Source: Pseudomonas caricapapayae
GTDB taxonomy: Bacteria > Pseudomonadota > Gammaproteobacteria > Pseudomonadales > Pseudomonadaceae
Length of the DNA: 64,000 nt
NCBI RefSeq assembly: GCF_001400735.1
Contig: NZ_LJPW01000156.1
Coordinates: forward strand, 1 to 64,000
Direction of reading: 5' to 3'
Below are positions 17,439-26,987 of the stretch, piece after piece. Position numbers and translations under genes: made by a program. Under the pieces are notes generated by a model, which worked only from the letters and a program-made list of their open reading frames with translations, ran no database searches and was not told the origin of the DNA. Within the stretch, counting starts at the first letter, position 1, and the number at the start of each line of letters is the position of its first letter.

Positions 17439-18500
17439 TTATCGCGAGAACAACTCCAATTGCTCGTGGGCTGCACGCAGATCGTGCAGGCGCACACCTA
17501 TGCCCAGCAGGCGAACCGGCTTGCCGCCACGGGCAAACGCCTGGGCCAGCAACTGCTCGTAACTGCCCAGATCCCTTCCAGCGCCGGATTGCTCAAGCGT
17601 CGTCTGAGTGAAGTCGTGGAACTTCACTTTGACGAACGGCTTGCCGGGCCGGTACTGCCCTTCCATTCTCGCCATCCGGTTACCCAGGGTGTCCAGCAGC
17701 GCGGGCAGCTTCTCCAGACAGGCAGCCAGATCGGGCAGATCCGTGTCGTACGTATTTTCAACACTGACCGACTGACGCCGACTGTCATTTTGCACGGGAC
17801 GGTCATCCACTCCGTGCGCCAGGCTCCAGAGGCGCTCACCAAAGCTGCCAAATTCGCGGACCAGCGCCAGCTTGTTCCGGCTTCGCAAGTCAGCACAGTC
17901 GATAATACCGAGTCGGCCCAACTTGTCTGCGGTCACTTTGCCGACGCCGTGGAGCTTGGTGACAGGCAGCGAGGCGACGAAATCCTCGACCTGATCCGGA
18001 GTGATCACGAACAGCCCGTTGGGCTTTTTCCAGTCGCTGGCGATCTTGGCCAAGAACTTGTTGGGGGCTACGCCCGCCGAAACCGTGATGTGCAATTGAT
18101 TCGACACCCGGCGACGGATGTCCTGGGCAATGCGCGTGGCGCTTCCGGAAAAGTGCCCGGCATCCGATACGTCCAGGAACGCCTCATCCAGAGACAAAGG
18201 CTCTATGAGGTCGGTGTAATCCCGGAAGATCGTATGAATTTCCCGCGATGCTTCTTTATAAGCCTCCATACGCGGCTTGACGATGGTCAGGTCTGGACAG
18301 AGCTTGAGCGCATGACGCGATGACATGGCCGAGCGCACCCCGTACGCACGCGCCTCATAATTACAGGTCGCGATGACCCCGCGGCGCTCCGCAGAGCCGC
18401 CCACCGCCAGCGGTTTGCCAGCGAGGTCGGGCTCGTCACGCATTTCAATGGCTGCATAAAAGCAGTCGCAGTCGATGTGGATGATTTTGCGCTGCGTCAT
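17439..18500 (-). CDS. dinB: DNA polymerase IV
   Basis: A Y-family translesion polymerase. I use the ATG at 18500, giving MTQRKIIHIDCDCFYAAIEMRD and 353 residues; an upstream ATG at 18524 would add eight residues with no family support. Catalytic acids Asp10 and Asp105-Glu106 (SLDEAFLDVS) are present, as are the helix-hairpin-helix (LHGVGKVTADKLGRLGI) and the little-finger domain. The C terminus ends HEQLELFSR, close to a beta-clamp-binding QLxLF peptide. I find no clear LexA box in front of it. Confidence 0.95.
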   Translation of the reverse strand: MTQRKIIHIDCDCFYAAIEMRDEPDLAGKPLAVGGSAERRGVIATCNYEARAYGVRSAMSSRHALKLCPDLTIVKPRMEAYKEASREIHTIFRDYTDLIEPLSLDEAFLDVSDAGHFSGSATRIAQDIRRRVSNQLHITVSAGVAPNKFLAKIASDWKKPNGLFVITPDQVEDFVASLPVTKLHGVGKVTADKLGRLGIIDCADLRSRNKLALVREFGSFGERLWSLAHGVDDRPVQNDSRRQSVSVENTYDTDLPDLAACLEKLPALLDTLGNRMARMEGQYRPGKPFVKVKFHDFTQTTLEQSGAGRDLGSYEQLLAQAFARGGKPVRLLGIGVRLHDLRAAHEQLELFSR

Positions 18501-18719
18501 GACCTGATGGGATTTTGCAATCAATGGCCCAGCAGTATCTCATTGGTATCGACAAGTAACATCCAATGATGCGCCAGACCTCCCTGAAATACTGGCAAAA
18601 GCCTTCCGGCCCATGTACGAAACAGCTGCAGCCCACGTCATGCAAGCGCCAAAGCCGAGCAGACGCGCCAGCGGCGTCGCTAAGCATTTGAAGAAAAAGC
18701 ACTTTTTTAAAACTAACCA

Positions 18720-18747
18720 TTGACACCCCGCCATCTCTCTGTAGAAT
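18720..18747 (+). promoter_or_regulatory. Promoter of first initiator tRNA gene
   Basis: TTGACA (18720-18725), a 16-base spacer and TAGAAT (18742-18747), about 14 bases before the mature 5' end. The same arrangement precedes the second copy. Confidence 0.8.
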
Positions 18748-18760
18748 GCCGCCACACAGA

Positions 18761-18837
<77 letters not shown>

Positions 18838-18847
18838 AACATCAAGA

Positions 18848-18876
18848 AAGGCCACTCGAAAGAGTGGCCTTTTTTG
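18848..18876 (+). terminator. Terminator of tRNA-fMet copy 1
   Basis: AAGGCCACTC, a GAAA tetraloop, GAGTGGCCTT and a T run, ten bases after the CCA end. Confidence 0.92.
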
Positions 18877-18877
18877 T

Positions 18878-19151
18878 GCGTACCTGAAAAGTGCTTTGCT
18901 CAAGCACTGAACCAACCGCTATGCACGTGCTGAGCACTTCAATGCCTCACGTGACGATAACCCCCATCTTCACCAACGCTTCTGAAGACGCTGCACGGCG
19001 CAGAGCCATGCCCCAGAACGTCATGAGCGACACTCTCACGTGGCGGCGTGAGGAACGAGGGGCATCAGATGCGCTTATCGCATGCATGCGCTCTGAAGCG
19101 TGTGCATCGAGCACAATCTGCTACTCATTTGCCTGCTTTGCGGATTAAGGG
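18878..19151. other. Spacer between the two initiator tRNA cassettes
   Basis: Together with the flanks the tRNA genes are 355 bases apart. The spacer has an open frame of 85 codons on the plus strand with no ribosome site and no recognisable protein; I take it to be non-coding. Confidence 0.6.
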
Positions 19152-19179
19152 TTGACACTTCGTCGTTCGGCTGTAGAAT
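19152..19179 (+). promoter_or_regulatory. Promoter of second initiator tRNA gene
   Basis: TTGACA (19152-19157), a 16-base spacer of different sequence from copy 1, and TAGAAT (19174-19179). The boxes are conserved while the spacer has diverged. Confidence 0.8.
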
Positions 19180-19192
19180 GCCGCCACACAGA

Positions 19193-19269
<77 letters not shown>

Positions 19270-19279
19270 AACATCAAGA

Positions 19280-19307
19280 AAGGCTACTCGAAAGAGTGGC
19301 CTTTTTT
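19280..19307 (+). terminator. Terminator of tRNA-fMet copy 2
   Basis: AGGCTACTC, GAAA loop, GAGTGGCCT and T6; one G-T wobble compared with copy 1. Confidence 0.9.
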
Positions 19308-19309
19308 GT

Positions 19310-19619
19310 TTCCGATGAAAAAACATATCGGGCGATGGCTAACTGTCTGACAAAAAAAGACTATTTCCCAAGCCGTTTGAAACCCTATCATCGCATCTGT
19401 AACGTAATGCTTTCATTTACGACAGTTTTTGCGTGCGCTGCCGATAGGTGTTACTAAGCTGAATCACGACTGAACCGCAGCTGAACAGCATCACCCGGCT
19501 CGATTCGCTATTCGCTCGTTAGACGTTGACGCGCTAACATCCTGAAATATTTTCTGCGTAGGGATTGGTAACTTGGCTGCATACCTCCATCCTGTCGCGC
19601 ACGATCCAAGGAGTGATTG
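19310..19619. other. Intergenic region before mprF
   Basis: About 310 bases between the second tRNA terminator and mprF. It is relatively AT-rich up to 19460 and should hold the mprF promoter, which I cannot place with confidence. No gene seen. Confidence 0.5.
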
Positions 19620-22262
19620 ATGCGCGACAACATGTCCGATTCCAATGAAACAGTTGATGCAGAACAACCCGGCTGCCTGCCGCGCCAGAACTGGCGGGAA
19701 CTGCTAAGCAAATACCGGCAGCCTATCGGGCTGGCGGTCATGCTGCTGTTGTTCAGCCTGGCCCTTATTGCCTGCCGCCACATGCTGGTCGAGATGGACT
19801 GGTATGCGCTGCACGACTCACTGTTCGCAGTGCCCCTGCCCGCTCTGGGCGGCGCGTTGCTCGCAGCAATAGTCGGTTATGTCATTTTGATGGGCTATGA
19901 ACTGTCCGCCAGCCGCTACGCCAATGTCGATCTGCCCACCAGAACGCTGATCCTCGGCGGCTTCACCTCATTTGCCATCGGCAATGCGGTCGGCCTGTCG
20001 ATGCTGTCTGGCGGTTCGGTCCGTTACCGCCTGTACTCGCGCTATGGGGTGGGGGCAATCGAAATCGCCCGCATGACCGTGTTCGCCAGTCTTTCGCTGG
20101 GCTGTGCGTTGCCGCCGCTGGCGGCACTGGCCACGCTGAGCAACCTGTCCGGCGCGTCACTGGCACTCAAACTTCCGGTCGACGTGCTGGCCGTCGTTGC
20201 CACAGCGGTGCTGCTCGGCAGCGTGCTGCTGGCGATCTTTGTATACCGCCGCCGCCTGCCGGAACAGGATATTCCGCACAATATTCTGGTTCGCCTCGGT
20301 CGCCGCACCTTGCGCCTTCCAGACTTGAAGCTGACGCTGATCCAGCTGGTCATCACCGCGCTGGACGTCGCGGCAGCAGCGATGGTGCTTTATCTATTGC
20401 TGCCGCACGCGCCACCGCTGGGTGCATTCATTCTGATTTACCTGCTGGCGCTTGCCGCTGGCGTACTCAGCCATGTTCCTGGCGGCGTTGGCGTATTCGA
20501 GGCCATTCTGCTTGCAGCCTTTGCCAACGAGCTGGGCGCTGCCCCGCTCGCGGCCGCGCTCCTGCTGTACCGCCTGATCTATGTGGTACTGCCGCTGTTG
20601 CTGGCCTGCCTGACGCTGCTGTTTACCGAAGCCCAGCGCCTGCTGCCGACACGGCAAGCCATGCGTGTCGCCTCGGGGCTGGCGGCACCGATTCTGGCTC
20701 TACTGGTTTTCTTGTCGGGGGTGGTGCTGCTCTTCTCTGGTGCCACCCCTGAAATCGATACCCGACTGGAAAACGTCGGTTTCATGATTCCCCATCGGCT
20801 GATCGACGCGTCGCACTTCGGGGCCAGCCTGGTGGGTGTCCTGTGCCTGTTGCTCGCCCAGGGCTTACGGCGTCGGCTGTCGGCTGCGTGGATGCTGACC
20901 TCCATTCTGCTGCTGGTGGGCGCAGTGCTGTCGATGCTCAAAGGTTTCGACTGGGAAGAAGCCAGCATGCTGTTGCTGACTGCATGCCTGCTGCTGACAT
21001 TCCGCCGTTCGTTCTATCGCCCCAGTCGACTGCTGGAGCTGCCATTCTCGCCGCTCTACCTGATTGCCAGCATTTGTGTTGTCGGTGCCTCGATCTGGCT
21101 TCTGCTGTTTGCTTATCAGGACGTGCCCTACAGCCACCAGTTGTGGTGGCAGTTCACCCTCGATGCAGACGCTCCACGCGGCCTGCGTTCGGCACTGGGC
21201 AGCGCGGTGCTGCTGGTGGTGGTTTCGCTGACCTGGCTGCTGCGTACCGCCCGACCGGTGATCAAGCTGCCCGATGCGGCTGATCTGGACAAGGCTGCCG
21301 AGATCCTCAAGGCATCCAGCCAGCCCGATGGCGGGTTGGTGCTGACCGGCGACAAGGCGATCCTGTTTCACCCGGCCGGCAATGCGTTTCTGATGTACTC
21401 GCATCGTGGACGCAGTCTGGTAGCGCTTTATGACCCGATTGGCCCGACCCAGCAGCGTGCCGAGCTCATCTGGCAGTTCCGCGATCTGTGCGACGTGCAC
21501 CACGCCCGCCCGGTTTTCTACCAGGTACGTGCGGAAAACCTGCCGTTCTACATGGATATCGGCCTCACGGCTATCAAGCTGGGCGAGGAAGCACGCGTTG
21601 ATCTGCGACGCTTCGACATCGATGCCAAAGGCAAGGAAATGAAAGACCTGCGTTACACCTGGAACCGAGGTGGCCGCGATGGGCTTTCGCTGGAAATCTA
21701 CGAGCCTGGCCAAGCGCCCATCGACGAGCTGAAAGTGATTTCCGATGCCTGGCTGACCGGCAAGAACGTCCGCGAAAAAGGCTTCTCGCTAGGCCGCTTC
21801 AGCCCTGAATACCTGAAGTATTTCCGTATTGCCATCGTGCACTTTCAGGGCAAACCTGTCGCGTTTTCCAACTTGCTGGAAACCACCAGCCCGGAACTGG
21901 CCAGCCTGGACCTGATGCGTTCTCACCCGGATGCGCCCAAGCTGACCATGGAATTCATGATGGTCGGCCTGATTCTGCACTACAAGGCCCAGGGCTACGC
22001 GCGATTCAGCCTGGGGATGGTGCCCTTGTCGGGCTTGCAGCCAAGACGTGGCGCACCGATTACCCAGCGCCTGGGTTCGATGATCTTCCGTCGCGGCGAA
22101 CAGCTGTACAACTTCCAGGGGCTGCGCCGCTTCAAGGACAAGTTCCAGCCCGACTGGGAACCTCGTTATATGGCCGTGCCTGCCGGACTCGATCCGCTCG
22201 TGGCGCTGGCTGACACCGCTGCCCTGATTGCGGGCGGCCTGACTGGATTGGTGAAACGCTGA
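19620..22262 (+). CDS. mprF: Aminoacyl-phosphatidylglycerol synthase/flippase MprF
   Basis: MprF adds an amino acid from aminoacyl-tRNA to phosphatidylglycerol and flips the product, lowering the membrane's negative charge against cationic peptides. The 880-residue product starts at ATG 19620 (AGGAG six bases before). About fourteen membrane helices fill residues 30-530, including the flippase-domain segment SAIGNAVGLSMLSGGSVRYR; the soluble DUF2156 synthase domain follows from about 545 and ends near 865. In P. aeruginosa the homologue makes alanyl-PG; whether this one uses alanine or lysine cannot be read. Overlaps virJ by one base. Confidence 0.94.
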   Translation: MRDNMSDSNETVDAEQPGCLPRQNWRELLSKYRQPIGLAVMLLLFSLALIACRHMLVEMDWYALHDSLFAVPLPALGGALLAAIVGYVILMGYELSASRYANVDLPTRTLILGGFTSFAIGNAVGLSMLSGGSVRYRLYSRYGVGAIEIARMTVFASLSLGCALPPLAALATLSNLSGASLALKLPVDVLAVVATAVLLGSVLLAIFVYRRRLPEQDIPHNILVRLGRRTLRLPDLKLTLIQLVITALDVAAAAMVLYLLLPHAPPLGAFILIYLLALAAGVLSHVPGGVGVFEAILLAAFANELGAAPLAAALLLYRLIYVVLPLLLACLTLLFTEAQRLLPTRQAMRVASGLAAPILALLVFLSGVVLLFSGATPEIDTRLENVGFMIPHRLIDASHFGASLVGVLCLLLAQGLRRRLSAAWMLTSILLLVGAVLSMLKGFDWEEASMLLLTACLLLTFRRSFYRPSRLLELPFSPLYLIASICVVGASIWLLLFAYQDVPYSHQLWWQFTLDADAPRGLRSALGSAVLLVVVSLTWLLRTARPVIKLPDAADLDKAAEILKASSQPDGGLVLTGDKAILFHPAGNAFLMYSHRGRSLVALYDPIGPTQQRAELIWQFRDLCDVHHARPVFYQVRAENLPFYMDIGLTAIKLGEEARVDLRRFDIDAKGKEMKDLRYTWNRGGRDGLSLEIYEPGQAPIDELKVISDAWLTGKNVREKGFSLGRFSPEYLKYFRIAIVHFQGKPVAFSNLLETTSPELASLDLMRSHPDAPKLTMEFMMVGLILHYKAQGYARFSLGMVPLSGLQPRRGAPITQRLGSMIFRRGEQLYNFQGLRRFKDKFQPDWEPRYMAVPAGLDPLVALADTAALIAGGLTGLVKR

Positions 22263-23596
22263 TGATTCGACGCTCCTGGCGCCTTTTGCTCGCAGCTCTG
22301 GTAATTGTTCTTTTAGTCGTAGCGCTGGGAATATGGATCTGGAACCGCCCCGCCCCGCCCGCCTCACTGGAACATGTGAACCTCGACGGTAGCGCCCCAC
22401 TGACCAGCGTGACCCCGGCCACACGCATCAAGACCCGAATTGCGCTGGCCGTCACCGCCGAAGAAATGCTCACCGACAAGCAGTTGCTGGCGATCAGCAA
22501 GGACGCATCGGCACGCATCATTCAGGTCGTGCTGCCCAAGGACGACTGCGTGCTGCAACAGAAAACCTTTCAGGACGCTCTGGCGAAGCTCGACGGCCCC
22601 GCACAGGTCGTCGGCGGCATAGGCCCTGGCGCGACACTGGCCTGGCGCTGGCTGGCCGGACAGACCGATGACAAGGCACAGGCCATTTCCGTAGGGTTTG
22701 CGCTTGAACACGTGTCGAACCCGCCACCTGTTCTGGAAGAGGACGAGAAACCGCCGCAGATCTGTGACGTGCCACTGCCACAAAAAGCCCCGCACGGGCA
22801 CTGGCTGGCCGCCTGGAACGACGCGCCGGATGATCCGAGTGCCGCGTTCGTGCGCGATCAAACCAATGCGGACACCAGCATCAGCGACTACGACATCCCG
22901 TTGCCTCAGGTGCTCAATACGGAATTGCGTCACCTGCTGCTCGGCGAGAACGACAGCGGTGGCCTGGGTATCCCGGTCGTCGAAGTACCGGCCAGCCAGC
23001 CTTCCGATACCGTAACGTTGTTCATGTCCGGTGACGGCGGCTGGCGCGATCTGGACAAGGTCGTGGCGGGCGACATGGCCAAGATGGGCTACCCGGTGGT
23101 GGGCATCGACGTGTTGCGTTACTACTGGGAGCACAAGACGCCGGAACAGACCGCTGTCGACCTGACCGACCTGATGAACCACTACCGTCAGAAATGGGGC
23201 ACCAAACGCTTCATCCTGGCGGGCTACTCGTTTGGCGCAGACGTCATGCCGGCGATCTACAATCGCCTGGCTGCGGACGATCAGAATCGGGTAGACGCGA
23301 TCATTCTGCTGGCGTTCGCGCGCACCGGCAGTTTCGAGATTCACGTCGACGGCTGGCTCGGTAACGCAGGCAAGGAAGCCACGACCGGACAGGAAATGGC
23401 CAGACTGCCTGCCGCGAAGGTGTTCTGTGTCTACGGTGTCGAAGAGAAGAAAGACAGCGGTTGCACCGACACCACAGCAGTCGGCGAAGCTGTTCAGTTG
23501 CCAGGGGGTCACCACTTCGATGAGGACTATCCGGCATTGGCCAAACGCCTGATCGACGCCATCAACAAGCGTCAAGGCAAGGCTACCGCGCAGTAA
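22262..23596 (+). CDS. virJ: VirJ/AcvB-family periplasmic aminoacyl-PG hydrolase
   Basis: A 444-residue protein with an N-terminal membrane anchor (about residues 8-27), a long periplasmic part and a C-terminal alpha/beta-hydrolase (VirJ) domain with nucleophile motif GYSFGAD (about residues 320-326) and a late His in GGHHFDEDY. In P. aeruginosa the gene beside mprF (PA0919) encodes a hydrolase that removes alanine from alanyl-PG, and Agrobacterium AcvB does this for lysyl-PG. The TGATG overlap with mprF stop argues for coupled synthesis of the maker and the remover of the same lipid. Confidence 0.88.
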   Translation: MIRRSWRLLLAALVIVLLVVALGIWIWNRPAPPASLEHVNLDGSAPLTSVTPATRIKTRIALAVTAEEMLTDKQLLAISKDASARIIQVVLPKDDCVLQQKTFQDALAKLDGPAQVVGGIGPGATLAWRWLAGQTDDKAQAISVGFALEHVSNPPPVLEEDEKPPQICDVPLPQKAPHGHWLAAWNDAPDDPSAAFVRDQTNADTSISDYDIPLPQVLNTELRHLLLGENDSGGLGIPVVEVPASQPSDTVTLFMSGDGGWRDLDKVVAGDMAKMGYPVVGIDVLRYYWEHKTPEQTAVDLTDLMNHYRQKWGTKRFILAGYSFGADVMPAIYNRLAADDQNRVDAIILLAFARTGSFEIHVDGWLGNAGKEATTGQEMARLPAAKVFCVYGVEEKKDSGCTDTTAVGEAVQLPGGHHFDEDYPALAKRLIDAINKRQGKATAQ

Positions 23597-23613
23597 GCAT
23601 CGTCTGCAGACAC

Positions 23614-23652
23614 AAAAAATCCCGGCACCGTGAGGTCGCCGGGATTTTTTTG
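23614..23652. terminator. Bidirectional terminator between virJ and kup
   Basis: AAAAAATCCCGGC on the left and GCCGGGATTTTTTT on the right form a perfect stem with A and T tracts, serving the converging virJ and kup transcripts. Confidence 0.9.
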
Positions 23653-23680
23653 TCGACGCTGCCGGAGCCACCGGCGAACC

Positions 23681-25576
23681 TTACATCTCCACTTGCGTAC
23701 CCAGTTCGATCACCCGGTTGAACGGCAGCTTGAAGAAGCGCAGATTGCCATTGGCATTCTTGAGCATGAAAGCGAACAACGCCTCACGCCAGCGCGCCAT
23801 GCCGTCCATCTTCGACGGGATGACCGTTTCGCGGCTGAGGAAATAGGTGGTACGCATCGGACTGAAATCCAGCTCCGGTAGATGACACAAGGCCAGTGCA
23901 GCAGGCACATCGGGCTCGTCGATAAAGCCGAAGTGCAGGATCACCCGATAAAAACCTTCGCCATAGGACTCCACCTCAAAGCGCTGAGCGGCAGGTACAC
24001 GTGGCGAGTCTTCATACACCACCGTCAGCAGAACTACTTGCTCGTGCAGTACCTGGTTATGCAGCATGTTGTGCAGCAGCGCATGGGGGACAGCATCCGA
24101 TCGTGCCGTCAGGAACACCGCAGTGCCCTGCACGCGATGCGGCGGCTGAACGCGAATACTGCCGATGAAGATCGGCAATGGCAGCCCGCCCTCGTCAATC
24201 CGCTCGGCCAGCAATTGTTTGCCACGCTTCCAGGTGGTCATGAGGATAAACAGCACCGCACCCGCCAGCACCGGAAATGCCCCGCCCTGGAAAATCTTCG
24301 GTACGTTGGCAGCGAAGAACAGGCCGTCGACCAGCAGCAGACAGATCAACAGCGGTACGGCCAGCAATGGCGGCCACTTCCAGAGCATCAGCATGACTGT
24401 CGACACCAGAATCGTGGTGCAGAGCATGGTGCCAGTCACTGCCACGCCGTAAGCAGAAGCCAAGGCACCAGATGATTCAAAACCGATGACCAGCATGATG
24501 ACACCTGCCATCAGCGCCCAGTTGACAGCACCAATGTAGATCTGGCCCTGCGCATCGCTTGAAGTGTGCTGAATGTGCATGCGCGGGATGTAGCCCAACT
24601 GGATAGCCTGCAGCGTCATCGAGAACGCGCCGGAAATCACTGCTTGCGACGCAATGATGGTCGCCATGGTCGACAGGCCGATCAGGGGCAGAAGCGCCCA
24701 GCCTGGTGCCAACAGGTAGAACGGGTTGCGAACCGTTTCAGGATTGCCCAACACCAGCGCACCCTGACCGAAATAGTTGAGCAGCAGCGCGGGCAGCACA
24801 AGGATGAACCACGCGCGTGAAATGGGCTTGCGGCCAAAATGCCCCATGTCGGCATACAGCGCCTCAGCCCCCGTCAGGGCCAGCACCACAGCGCCCAGAA
24901 TGGCGACGCCAATGCCCGGATGGATGATGAAGAAGTTCACCCCCCAGGCCGGATTGACCGCTTTCAGCACTTCGGGCGACTGCATGATGCCGTAAATGCC
25001 CAGCGCGCCCAATACCAGAAACCAGGTCACCATCACAGGCCCGAACAGCACCCCGATCCGCGCAGTGCCGTGGCGCTGAATCAGAAACAGCCCCACCAGC
25101 ACAATCAGCGCCATGGGCACGATCCAGTGATCCAGGCCATCGAAAGCCAGTTCCAGACCTTCCATCGCGGAAAGGACCGAGACCGCCGGGGTAATCATGC
25201 TGTCGCCGTAAAACAGCGCAGCACCGAACAGCCCGAACACCACCATCATCATTTGCAGTCGGGGATGTTTGGCCGATGCACGTCGTGCCAGTGCCATCAG
25301 CGCCATGATGCCGCCCTCGCCCTGATTGTCGGCACGCAGAACAAACGCCATGTACTTGAAAGAAACCACCCAGATCAGTGACCAGAAGATCAGTGAAAGC
25401 ACCCCGAGGATCGCGTCATGTGTGACTTCCACGCCGTAACCGCCCTGAAACACTTCCTTGAGGGTGTACAACGGGCTGGTGCCAATGTCGCCGTAAACCA
25501 CACCCACTGCCGCGATCAGCAACCCGATGGGCCTGGCAGTGCTTCCGGCCTCCGCATGACTGTTTGTTTGACTCAT
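23681..25576 (-). CDS. kup: Kup-family potassium transporter
   Basis: A 631-residue low-affinity potassium/proton symporter of the Kup/HAK/KT family. The N-terminal signature AAVGVVYGDIGTSPLYTLKEVF (residues 22-43) is intact, with the family Gly-Asp-Ile-Gly-Thr-Ser-Pro core; about twelve membrane helices run to residue 450 and a cytoplasmic C-terminal domain follows. It converges on virJ and shares a terminator with it. The long divergent gap to the catalase-like gene should hold its promoter. Confidence 0.95.
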   Translation of the reverse strand: MSQTNSHAEAGSTARPIGLLIAAVGVVYGDIGTSPLYTLKEVFQGGYGVEVTHDAILGVLSLIFWSLIWVVSFKYMAFVLRADNQGEGGIMALMALARRASAKHPRLQMMMVVFGLFGAALFYGDSMITPAVSVLSAMEGLELAFDGLDHWIVPMALIVLVGLFLIQRHGTARIGVLFGPVMVTWFLVLGALGIYGIMQSPEVLKAVNPAWGVNFFIIHPGIGVAILGAVVLALTGAEALYADMGHFGRKPISRAWFILVLPALLLNYFGQGALVLGNPETVRNPFYLLAPGWALLPLIGLSTMATIIASQAVISGAFSMTLQAIQLGYIPRMHIQHTSSDAQGQIYIGAVNWALMAGVIMLVIGFESSGALASAYGVAVTGTMLCTTILVSTVMLMLWKWPPLLAVPLLICLLLVDGLFFAANVPKIFQGGAFPVLAGAVLFILMTTWKRGKQLLAERIDEGGLPLPIFIGSIRVQPPHRVQGTAVFLTARSDAVPHALLHNMLHNQVLHEQVVLLTVVYEDSPRVPAAQRFEVESYGEGFYRVILHFGFIDEPDVPAALALCHLPELDFSPMRTTYFLSRETVIPSKMDGMARWREALFAFMLKNANGNLRFFKLPFNRVIELGTQVEM

Positions 25577-25895
25577 CCACTACTCCCGACAACCAGACAT
25601 GAGGTTCAACACTGAGAACATCACAAGGCGTAACAATTCAGATTCAGCCAGACATTGACATGCCTCGGCGCGATGGCGCGAAGCATAACGCAGCACTCGG
25701 CGTAATTCTTGATGAAACGCAGATGACGAGAGTGATCAGGTCCACATGCCCAGCGTTCGAAGCCGTTTTCACTGCACTATTTCTGATTGAACGACGCAAA
25801 TACCGGCCGGTCATTAATTAAGCCTGCAGCCTCAAGGGTCTTCAAGAACCGCATCGACGCCCGGGCACCCTGAATCCTCTAACCGAGATGCTCTG
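25577..25895. other. Divergent intergenic region between kup and the catalase-like gene
   Basis: A 319-base stretch between divergent genes. I see no reading frame of interest, no strong hairpin and no certain promoter boxes, though an AT-rich patch (about 25780-25830) lies before the catalase-like gene. Confidence 0.5.
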
Positions 25896-26987
25896 ATGAC
25901 CACACAGAATCTGACTGTCCAGCCGTTACGCTTTCAGCCCTCATTCGAAGTCGTCCCCGACGATGAAGCGCAGACCAGCAAAGAGCTGGTAGAAGCGATG
26001 CACTCCATTCTTGAAACTACTTTCCAGGACACCGGGCACGCCATCCGCAGTGTGCATGCCAAGGCTCATGGGCTACTGCACGGGCAGATTCAGGTTTATG
26101 GCGACCTGCCCGAGCCGCTGGCTCAAGGCGCTTTTGAGAAACCCGTCAACCTGCCGGTCGTCATGCGGTTCTCGACCAATCCGGGGGATATTCTTGACGA
26201 CAAGGTATCTACACCTCGAGGCCTGGCGATCAAACTCGTGGGTGTCGAAGGCGCACGGCTACCGGGCAGCGCCGGTGCATCGACCCAGGATTTTGTCATG
26301 CAGAACGCCAAGGCCTTCACCGCCAAGGACCCCAAGGCTTTTTTAAAGACCCTGAAGTTACTGGCCAAAACGACCGACAAGGCACCGGGCATGAAGAAAG
26401 CACTGTCCGCAGTGCTTCGTGGCATCGAGTCGGTCATCGAGTCTGCAGGGGGCGAAAGCGGCACACTGAGAAGTCTTGGCGGGCACCCGATGACCCATAT
26501 TCTGGGCGAAACCTTCAACACCGTCGTACCTTTTCTATATGGGCCTTACTACGCAAAACTGAGCGTGGTCCCCATTTCTGCGGAACTGGTTGCACTGACC
26601 GGCAAGGCTGTGGATCTGAACGATAATCCGGACGGCCTGCGTGAAGCGGTCAAAGCGTTCTTCCTTGAAAACGACGCCAGTTGGGAGGTGCGCGTCCAAT
26701 TGGCTACGGATCTGGAAAAAATGCCGATAGAGGACGCTTCGGCGATCTGGCCGGAAGACCTGAGCCCGTATGTCGCCGTCGCTCGAATCGATGTGCCCCG
26801 CCAGTCGTCGTGGTCCGAGCAAAGCATCCAGGAAGTCGATGAAGCCATGTCATTCAGCCCTTGGCACGGTCTTGAGGCGCATCGCCCTCTGGGTGGAGTC
26901 ATGCGAGTACGCAAGCCTGCCTATGAGCACTCGGCGGGGTTTCGCAGTCAGCACAATGGGTGCCCGATCCACGAGCCGAAGGGCTGA
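25896..26987 (+). CDS. Catalase-family (SrpA-like) heme protein
   Basis: A compact 363-residue member of the catalase superfamily, much shorter than classical catalases. It keeps the distal-side segment RSVHAKAHGLLHG with His54, the VVMRFSTNPGD and TPRGLAIKLVGVEG segments of the beta-barrel, and a possible proximal R-x3-Y (Arg339...Tyr343, in RKPAY) near the end. No signal peptide. Such proteins may be peroxidases or act on lipid hydroperoxides; true catalase activity is uncertain. Single gene with its own upstream gap; a GC-rich hairpin (27004-27029) follows the stop. Confidence 0.82.
   Translation: MTTQNLTVQPLRFQPSFEVVPDDEAQTSKELVEAMHSILETTFQDTGHAIRSVHAKAHGLLHGQIQVYGDLPEPLAQGAFEKPVNLPVVMRFSTNPGDILDDKVSTPRGLAIKLVGVEGARLPGSAGASTQDFVMQNAKAFTAKDPKAFLKTLKLLAKTTDKAPGMKKALSAVLRGIESVIESAGGESGTLRSLGGHPMTHILGETFNTVVPFLYGPYYAKLSVVPISAELVALTGKAVDLNDNPDGLREAVKAFFLENDASWEVRVQLATDLEKMPIEDASAIWPEDLSPYVAVARIDVPRQSSWSEQSIQEVDEAMSFSPWHGLEAHRPLGGVMRVRKPAYEHSAGFRSQHNGCPIHEPKG

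Noticed and set aside
18501..18560. Possible SOS box in front of dinB
   Set aside because: I searched for CTG-N10-CAG close to the start and found no good match.
18891..19148. 85-codon plus-strand frame between the tRNA genes
   Set aside because: No ribosome site, no family resemblance and low-information composition.
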